Positions 63,605-64,000 of a DNA stretch of 64,000 bases are shown one piece after another. Every line of letters starts with the position of its first letter. Position 1 is the first letter of the stretch. Source of the DNA: Mucilaginibacter sp. SG564 (GTDB taxonomy: Bacteria > Bacteroidota > Bacteroidia > Sphingobacteriales > Sphingobacteriaceae); contig NZ_JABGNA010000001.1 in NCBI RefSeq assembly GCF_013149275.1, forward strand, positions 558,001 through 622,000, read 5' to 3'. Position numbers and translations under genes: made by a program. The notes below the pieces were generated by a model. It saw only the letters and a list, made by a program, of their open reading frames with translations, was not told the origin of the DNA and did no database searches.

Positions 63605-64000
63605 ATGAAAGCAATTCAATTTAAAGAATACGGAGCATATGAAACCCTTAAAGTAGTCGACCTTGATATCCCGGAACTACAGGAGGGGCAATTATTGGTT
63701 AAAATAAATGTAGCCGCGGTGAACCCAGTAGATAATACTATCAGAAAAGGTTTAATACCGCAGGCAAAAAAGCCGCCTATGATTTTGGGCAACGAGGCCG
63801 CCGGGGTAGTGGTACATGGTAACAGCGAGTTTGCGGAGGGGACAAGGGTGATCATATCACCATTTGCACCCGATGGTTCGATAAGAGGCATCTCAAGCAA
63901 CGGAACCTGGCAAGAGTATCTGGCTTTATACCCGCAGGAACTGATTAAAACGCCCGATCATGTATCTGATGAAGAAGCCGCCACCTTTCCGGTTGCGTTT
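63605..64000 (+). CDS. Zinc-independent alcohol dehydrogenase / quinone-oxidoreductase-like, N-terminal part
   Basis: The gene runs off the window; 132 residues are visible. The GroES-like domain shows MKAIQFKEYGAYETLKVVDLDIP, LLVKINVAAVNPVDNTIRKG and GNEAAGVVV. These motifs fit the NADPH:quinone-reductase branch of the MDR family, which lacks catalytic zinc. It is divergent from an SDR gene, sharing the palindromic regulatory region. Confidence 0.87.
   Translation, partial: MKAIQFKEYGAYETLKVVDLDIPELQEGQLLVKINVAAVNPVDNTIRKGLIPQAKKPPMILGNEAAGVVVHGNSEFAEGTRVIISPFAPDGSIRGISSNGTWQEYLALYPQELIKTPDHVSDEEAATFPVAF

Noticed and set aside
63410-63619. N-terminal 70-residue extension of the SDR frame
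   Set aside because: Lies across the divergent promoter/operator region and overlaps the ADH start; the SDR fold begins at 63409.

Overview
The window looks like the chromosome of a member of the Bacteroidota, most likely a Sphingobacteriaceae close to Mucilaginibacter or Pedobacter. The base composition is moderate, Shine-Dalgarno sites are rare, and promoters follow the Bacteroidota TTTG / TAnnTTTG form. The lifestyle genes (TonB-dependent receptor, DUF5127/DUF4965 glutaminase, UMF1-type MFS, HYC_CC_PP-like protein) also fit. Genus assignment is inference. No insertion sequence, integrase, phage gene or CRISPR array was seen; this is ordinary chromosome with many short intergenic repeat elements.

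Layout. 0-4 kb: end of a hydroxyproline-degradation cluster (DapA-like lyase, 4-hydroxyproline epimerase, FAD-dependent D-amino-acid oxidoreductase) and an AraC regulator. 4-9.5 kb: a secreted barrel-type protein, then a minus-strand AraC / FAD-monooxygenase / Tet-like MFS set that looks like a drug inactivation-plus-efflux cassette. 9.6-11.2 kb: an outer-membrane porin with small membrane ORFs, possibly the residue of a kdp potassium operon. 11.4-13.1 kb: small exported proteins, tRNA-Leu(CAA) and hscB. 13.2-19 kb: Kdo and surface-polysaccharide genes (kdsA, kdsD, UDP-sugar dehydrogenase, a WcaJ-like initiating transferase) and a signal-less BtuF-like protein. 19-26 kb: tRNA-Leu(UAG), a CocE-type hydrolase, efp and a SWIM/SNF2 helicase. 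26-33 kb: a complete minus-strand thiamin operon (thiS-thiC-tenI-thiE-thiG-thiH-thiF) behind a TPP riboswitch. 33-42 kb: DinB proteins, glutaminase, UMF1 MFS, LutA-like Fe-S protein and two adjacent decayed genes. 42.6-45.9 kb: thrS-infC-rpmI-rplT. 47-52 kb: cobalamin riboswitch, btuB, a DUF6580 membrane protein, a sirtuin and a Dph6-like ATPase. 52.6-64 kb: CrtA-like protein, fRMsr/hydrolase/AAG operon, kynureninase, bestrophin-like channel, HDAC-family amidohydrolase, MATE exporter, AlbA_2 protein, GNAT, DUF4442 thioesterase, a small lipoprotein, and a divergent SDR / alcohol-dehydrogenase pair around an operator-like palindrome.

Three signals are not explained by gene families. (1) A ~145-bp AT-rich module with a 40-nt core (one mismatch) is present twice, in the same orientation relative to the next gene: upstream of thrS and upstream of the CrtA-like gene. 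(2) In five genes a TAnnTTTG-type -7 element ends only 4-5 nt before the start codon (kynU, fRMsr, DUF6580, DUF4268, and with one mismatch the HYC_CC_PP-like gene), which predicts leaderless mRNAs. (3) A perfect 48-bp loop-less palindrome lies after the sirtuin gene, followed by a composite element built of several small palindromes. A small decay zone at 40.2-41.1 kb holds one frameshifted gene and one gene with an in-frame nonsense codon; both are readable through the lesion.
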